In this document: in pieces, positions 4,741 to 8,273 of the stretch
How positions within the stretch are numbered: the first letter of the stretch is position 1
How the letters are laid out: each line of letters starts with the position of its first letter
Assembly: GCA_030150305.1 (NCBI GenBank)
Contig: JASLGD010000342.1
Span: 1 to 8,273 of the forward strand
Direction: 5' to 3'
DNA length: 8,273 nt
DNA from: Caldimonas sp.
GTDB taxonomy: Bacteria > Pseudomonadota > Gammaproteobacteria > Burkholderiales > Burkholderiaceae_C
Program-made: the position numbers and the translations under genes
Notes under the pieces: model-generated
What the model saw: the letters and a program-made list of their open reading frames with translations, nothing else
The model's database searches: none
Told to the model about the DNA's origin: nothing

Positions 4741-5850
4741 TCAGGGCGCCGGCACCGCCGTGCGGTTGCCGGGGACGATCTGCGCCTGATACGAGAACAC
4801 CTCGCGGCTCTTGGGATCGACCGTCACGCGCAACCAGTGCACGTCGTTGTTGCCGTTGCCCTGGTTGTCGCCGAAGGTCTCGACGCGCGTGAAGTTCTCG
4901 AGCCTGCGGCCTTGCGCGTCGAGGAACGGCTTGTCGATGCGGTGGTAGTGCGAGTCGCCGTGCACGTAGGCGACCGGCTTCTTCCACGCGATCACTTCGT
5001 TGCGCAACGCGACGAGGTAGTCCTTGAAGCCGTCGGGCGCGCCGTCGGTCTCGGCGAGCGTCTTCGGGTCGCGCAGCGGCGCGCGCGTGCCGTCGCTCAG
5101 GTCCCATCCGGGATCGGCCTGGGTGACGATCATCACCGCGACTGACTCGCGCGCCGCGGCGACGCGGAACGACTCCTGCAGCCAGGCGATGTTCGCGGCA
5201 TTGCGCGCGGCCCACTCCGCGGGGTCGGGGTTGGTGTCGCACAGGTTGTTGCACGAGCCCTGCACGTTCATGGTGACGTAGGTGACCCGGCCGACCGTCC
5301 AGCGCCGGTTCTCGACGCACGCCGTCGCCTGACCTGCGGCGTCGAGGCAAAGCGCCGCCGCCTGCACGTCCTGGCGGAGCTTCGTCTGGCCGAGCGAGAA
5401 CGGCGTCGAGAAGAAGACCTGGCGCTCGTGGTCGAGCCGCTCGCGCGAGTTGAAGCCGCCGTTCGACGGCCGATCGCAGTCGGTCCAGTCGTTGTCGCCG
5501 GTCGTGAACATCGCCGGCGCGCGCAGCGCGTTGAAATAGCCGAGCGCCTGCACGTAGAGCGCGTCGCTGCACGTCGTCGGCGTCGCCGAGCCCGGCGTGC
5601 CATTGCCGGCTTTCAGGTCGCCGTCGTGGACGGTGAAGGCGAGCCGCTGCCGGTTCATGTCGGCGATCAGATTGGGCACGCCGACCTGCGCCTGCAGGTC
5701 GGAATACGGCAGGTCGCCCCAGAGGCCGATGTCGTAAGCGGCGTTGCGATCGTCGTCGCGATCGCCGTCGGCAAACGCCGCGACCGAGCCGAGCGACAAC
5801 AGGACAGCGGCGGCGATCGCGCCGCGAAGATGAAAGCGGTGTTGATGCAT
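4741..5850 (-). CDS. Secreted calcineurin-like metallophosphoesterase-type protein
   Basis: The 369-residue product has a Sec signal peptide: basic MHQHRFHLRG, hydrophobic core to about residue 24, then AFA|DG, cleavage near 27. The mature protein carries calcineurin-type metal motifs in variant form: GD at 45-46 (WGDLPYSD), HDGDLK (75-80), GDND (118-121, in place of GNHD/E) and HGDSHYH (297-303, in place of GHxH). Q244 (VTQADPGWD) stands where a metal-binding His is usual. Six cysteines (94, 125, 168, 178, 200, 204) suggest disulfides in the periplasm. Substrate is unknown; a phosphomonoesterase or phosphodiesterase is likely only if the metal site works. ATG 5850 was chosen because it starts directly at the signal peptide. 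Its ribosome binding site is weak (GGAA, about 8 nt upstream), and the frame upstream is Arg-rich and not protein-like. It is unpaired with neighbours. Confidence 0.8.
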   Translation of the reverse strand: MHQHRFHLRGAIAAAVLLSLGSVAAFADGDRDDDRNAAYDIGLWGDLPYSDLQAQVGVPNLIADMNRQRLAFTVHDGDLKAGNGTPGSATPTTCSDALYVQALGYFNALRAPAMFTTGDNDWTDCDRPSNGGFNSRERLDHERQVFFSTPFSLGQTKLRQDVQAAALCLDAAGQATACVENRRWTVGRVTYVTMNVQGSCNNLCDTNPDPAEWAARNAANIAWLQESFRVAAARESVAVMIVTQADPGWDLSDGTRAPLRDPKTLAETDGAPDGFKDYLVALRNEVIAWKKPVAYVHGDSHYHRIDKPFLDAQGRRLENFTRVETFGDNQGNGNNDVHWLRVTVDPKSREVFSYQAQIVPGNRTAVPAP

Positions 5851-6104
5851 GAGTTCGTTCCGAAGCCGTGAAGGGTTTGCTGCACTGCGGACAGCGCTGC
5901 GCAGGTTACGAACCGATCTTGACGAGCGCGTGAATACGTCGGGTCGCGCTTCGGCGTGGACGCGTTCATCCAGAGGGCGGATGCTCGCCGAGGATCGCGG
6001 GAGCTGCCGCTGACAACGTGGCAAGCCAGCGCGTTCGCGCCTTCGACGCCGGCCGGCGATTCGCCGCGGCGACAAGCACGCACCTCTGCCACTATCCTCG
6101 CGCC

Positions 6105-6902
6105 GTGGGTCGCATCGCCATCGCCGCCGCCATGCAGGAGGAGATCGGCGCGCTGCTCGCGGCGATGACGGACGAAGAGCCGGTCGTCCTCGCCGGGCGC
6201 CAGTTCTGGGTCGGTCATCTCGACGGCCACGACGTCGTCGCAGTGCTGTCGCGCGTCGGCAAGGTGGCCGCGGCGATGACGGCGACCCTGCTCGTCCACG
6301 AGTTCGGCGCCGAGCGGGCGATCTTCACGGGAACCGCCGGCGGGCTGCGTGCCGCCGTCCGGGTCGGCGACGTCGTCGTCGCCAGCGCCTTGCTGCAGCA
6401 CGACATGGACGCGTCGCCGCTCTTCCCGCGTCACGAAGTGCCGCTCTACGGCACCGACCGCTTCCACGCCGACAAGGCGCTCTCCGCCGCGCTTGCCGAC
6501 GCAGCGCGCGCCATGTTCGCCGACGCTGACGCCGGCACGGACGACGACGACGCGGACCTCGTCCTCGACGCTGCCGAGCTACGCGCCTTCGGCATCGCCA
6601 CGCCACGGGTCCACGCTGGCATGGTCGTCAGCGGCGATCGCTTCGTTGCCAGCGCGAGCGAAGCGGCCGCGCTGCGCCAGCGGCTGCCCGATGCGCTCGC
6701 GGTCGAGATGGAAGGCGCGGCGCTGGCACAGGTCTGCCACGATCTCGGCGTTCCCTTCGCCGTGGTGCGCACGATCTCGGACCGTGCCGACGACTCGGCG
6801 CACGTCGACTTCAGCCGCTTCGTCGAATCGATCGCGAGCCGCTACAGCGTCGGCGTCGTGCGCCGCTTCCTGCGCGCCGGCGGCGCGAGCGCGCCATCGT
6901 GA
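6105..6902 (+). CDS. mtnN: 5'-methylthioadenosine/S-adenosylhomocysteine nucleosidase
   Basis: The enzyme cleaves MTA and SAH to adenine and the thioribose or ribosyl-homocysteine, recycling polyamine and methylation by-products in the cytosol. The 265-residue product aligns by eye with E. coli MtnN (232 aa) from its first residues. IAIAAAMQEE gives the catalytic Glu near 13; TGTAGGL (75-81), VVSGDRF (174-180), VEMEGAA (200-206, E201/E203) and ISD (224-226, catalytic D226) follow. The extra length is mainly an acidic insertion at about 138-152 (ADADAGTDDDDAD). The GTG start at 6105 matches the family's N-terminus. ATG 6132 would cut off the first strand, and the open frame back to 6018 is Arg-rich. 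No Shine-Dalgarno precedes 6105. TATCCT at 6093-6098 with GCGACA 18 bp upstream would place a transcription start at about 6105, so the mRNA may be leaderless. Confidence 0.9.
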   Translation: MGRIAIAAAMQEEIGALLAAMTDEEPVVLAGRQFWVGHLDGHDVVAVLSRVGKVAAAMTATLLVHEFGAERAIFTGTAGGLRAAVRVGDVVVASALLQHDMDASPLFPRHEVPLYGTDRFHADKALSAALADAARAMFADADAGTDDDDADLVLDAAELRAFGIATPRVHAGMVVSGDRFVASASEAAALRQRLPDALAVEMEGAALAQVCHDLGVPFAVVRTISDRADDSAHVDFSRFVESIASRYSVGVVRRFLRAGGASAPS

Positions 6903-6927
6903 AACCTGCCCTGTGCAAGAGGTTCAA

Positions 6928-7103
6928 CTGCTCTTCGTGGTCATCGAGCGGTTTGAAGGCAACAACATGCTTCCGTCTATGAGCGCATCAACGAGAAGCG
7001 CCGTGGCCTGCCGGAGGGGCCCAGCGACCTCGATGGCTGGGTCGAGCCGAGCTTCGCCAGGTTCCAGGAAGCCACCTTCGCTCAGGAAGGCTGGATGGGG
7101 GCC
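6928..7103 (+). pseudogene. Frameshifted remnant of a small-protein gene (possibly DUF3303-like)
   Basis: From 6928, CTG-LFVVIERFEGNNMLP reads in one frame. From 6975 the next frame continues VYERINEKRRGLPEGPSDL and then DGWVEPSFARFQ. Together they give one coherent protein that needs a single base restored near 6973-6975. AGAGG (6918-6922) sits 5 nt before the CTG, as if an original ATG had mutated. From memory, proteins of about 90 residues starting MLF-VIERF, with LPEG and SWVEP-like motifs (DUF3303), match this pattern. Beyond about 7065 the sequence degrades (EATFAQEGWMG) and runs into the end of the convergent response-regulator gene at 7082, so the C-terminal third appears lost. Family naming is uncertain; the two-frame continuity is visible directly. 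Confidence 0.5.
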
Positions 7104-8212
7104 GGAGCCTCGCTGCCGATGTACCGTGCGATCTTGCGCAAGACGACATCGCGAACCAAGGGCTTGACGACGAAGTCGGCCGCGCCAGCCTCGATGCTCT
7201 GGAGCACGACGTCCTTGTCGCTCTGGCCCGTCACCATGACGATCGGGATCGATGCGTAGATGGGCGCCGCCTTGATCCGGCGCGTCATCTCCACTCCGTC
7301 GATGTCGGGCAGGCCGATGTCGAGCAGGATCAACGCGGGACGGCGGGTCTGCAGCATGCCCAGCGCTGCCGCTGCCGAGCCGGCCTCGACCACCTCGAGA
7401 GCGCTGCCCTGGAGCAGCTTTCGCATCAACTTCAACTGGAACGGATCGTCGTCCACGATCAGAACGCGCGGCAGGACGCGCTGAGCGAGCGCGCGAAGCG
7501 CTTGCGACGCGTCGAGCTGCGGCGCGAGCTCGCCGCGCAGTCCTGCCGCCCACGCGCGCACCGGGTTGAGCGCCGCACCGACCGGGTCGCCTGGAGCAGC
7601 TGCGACGTCGCGCATCCTGAAGTTGTCGATCGTGAGCGCGTTCGCGGGGGCAGCGTCGCGGCGCGACGCCGATGCGGCAACGCTGCGCAGCGCCCGCTCG
7701 GCATCGGCGATGCGGGCATTGCCCTGCTCTTCCAGGCGGGACAGGACGGCGTCGACGTCACCCAGACGGCGCGCCTGCGCCGCGAATTCATCGACGCTCG
7801 CCGACGACGCACCGGCGGCCGCCAGGGCGCGCAACGACTGATGAACGGCCATCGTCAGCCGCAGCGCGTCGTAGTTGAGCGGCCAGAACATCACGTAGTC
7901 GTCGAAGTTGCCCTTGCGGCAAAGCTCGTAGGCTTCGCGCAGCTCGTCCTTGTGACAGAGGACCAGCGTTCGATGCGCGGTGATGTGGACCGTCGCCGAC
8001 ATCCGGTACAGCGTCAGGTAGTAGCGGTTGGCGTGCTCGAGCGTCTGGAACGCGAGCACGAGCACGTCCGGCCGCCCGGCGTCGAAGTCGTCGGCAACGC
8101 GAGCCGGCTCCGTGCTTTGCGAGATGTTCGGGAACTCGTGCCGCAGCTGCTCGACGACGACGTTGGCGTCGTCGACCGAGCCCGCCGCGACGAGGATCGT
8201 CCCGTGCCTCAT
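7082..8212 (-). CDS. Response regulator with degenerate plus canonical receiver domains
   Basis: The 376-residue product has two receiver-like domains joined by a long Ala-rich linker. The first (about 4-125) keeps the fold pattern (TILVAAG, LVLAF, LVLCHKDE, FDDYVMFWPL). It lacks the phospho-acceptor Asp (LVLAF at 51-55) and the conserved Lys (W110 before P111), so it is a pseudo-receiver. The linker (about 130-245) is likely helical, with possible coiled coil near 141-180. The second (about 249-365) is canonical: D254/D255, phosphorylation site D298 in LLDIGLPD, T328 and K350 in VVKPL. There is no output domain, so signalling is probably through protein contacts or a partner kinase to the left-hand end of this strand, outside the window. 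ATG 8212 has no strong ribosome binding site and the frame stays open to the window edge, so the true start could lie outside. Confidence 0.8.
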   Translation of the reverse strand: MRHGTILVAAGSVDDANVVVEQLRHEFPNISQSTEPARVADDFDAGRPDVLVLAFQTLEHANRYYLTLYRMSATVHITAHRTLVLCHKDELREAYELCRKGNFDDYVMFWPLNYDALRLTMAVHQSLRALAAAGASSASVDEFAAQARRLGDVDAVLSRLEEQGNARIADAERALRSVAASASRRDAAPANALTIDNFRMRDVAAAPGDPVGAALNPVRAWAAGLRGELAPQLDASQALRALAQRVLPRVLIVDDDPFQLKLMRKLLQGSALEVVEAGSAAAALGMLQTRRPALILLDIGLPDIDGVEMTRRIKAAPIYASIPIVMVTGQSDKDVVLQSIEAGAADFVVKPLVRDVVLRKIARYIGSEAPAPIQPS

Positions 8213-8273
8213 GGCCGTCTGTTCACCGGATCGCAGCGGCGCGGTCGCCAGCTTTGCGTCGGTCGGGAACGAG

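Noticed and set aside
4526..5572. Minus-strand open frame overlapping the secreted phosphoesterase
   Set aside because: Arg/Ala-rich shadow in another frame of the phosphoesterase gene, with no domain.
5851..6104. Promoter search in the divergent gap between the phosphoesterase and mtnN
   Set aside because: A TTGACG at about 5914 lacks a matching -10; nothing beyond the weak mtnN element at 6069-6098 could be supported.
8213..8273. Upstream gene ending before the response regulator
   Set aside because: All three minus-strand frames are short; one is open through the start and two stop near it, so the 61 bp cannot decide between them.

Overview
The window is GC-rich throughout, about two thirds or more G+C by eye, with dense, closely packed genes and strong third-position GC bias. 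Gene content (a PlcP/LpxH-type phosphoesterase beside a GT4 glycosyltransferase, a CorA/ZntB transporter, a Lys/Ala/Pro-rich GRP-motif protein, an Mtn nucleosidase and a double-receiver response regulator) suggests a Gram-negative proteobacterium. A betaproteobacterium is my best guess. That is inference from protein style, not from a marker gene. No rRNA, tRNA, transposase, integrase or CRISPR array was seen.

Layout, left to right. Positions 1-257 form a large, nearly perfect inverted repeat whose left arm reaches the window edge. Its right arm contains the start codon of the first gene and, just upstream, a PhoB-box-like element (176-193). A three-gene plus-strand block follows: a PlcP-like metallophosphoesterase (230-1117), a GT4 glycosyltransferase joined to it by an ATGA overlap (1114-2229), and a CorA/ZntB-type divalent cation transporter starting at TTG inside the glycosyltransferase's tail (2184-3212). 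In phosphate-starved bacteria PlcP strips headgroups from phospholipids and the neighbouring GT (Agt) glycosylates the resulting diacylglycerol. The first two genes therefore look like a membrane-lipid remodelling pair that spares phosphorus.

From 3213 to 4266 lies a sparse region: an AT-rich palindromic island, a small plus-strand ORF with a strong ribosome binding site (3316-3546), a convergent small minus-strand gene (3504-3728), and a gene-free stretch of about 540 bp carrying repeated DnaA-box-like motifs. A small basic, probably DNA-binding protein follows on the plus strand (4267-4704). It converges on a secreted calcineurin-like phosphoesterase on the minus strand (4741-5850).

The right part holds an MTA/SAH nucleosidase with a likely GTG start (6105-6902), a decayed frameshifted remnant of a small-protein gene (about 6928-7103), and a minus-strand response regulator with one degenerate and one canonical receiver domain (7082-8212). 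The items most worth a second look are the edge palindrome with its Pho-box-like elements upstream of the plcP-agt pair, the frameshifted remnant, and the DnaA-box-like repeats. I saw no clear sign of an entirely new defence or mobile system.
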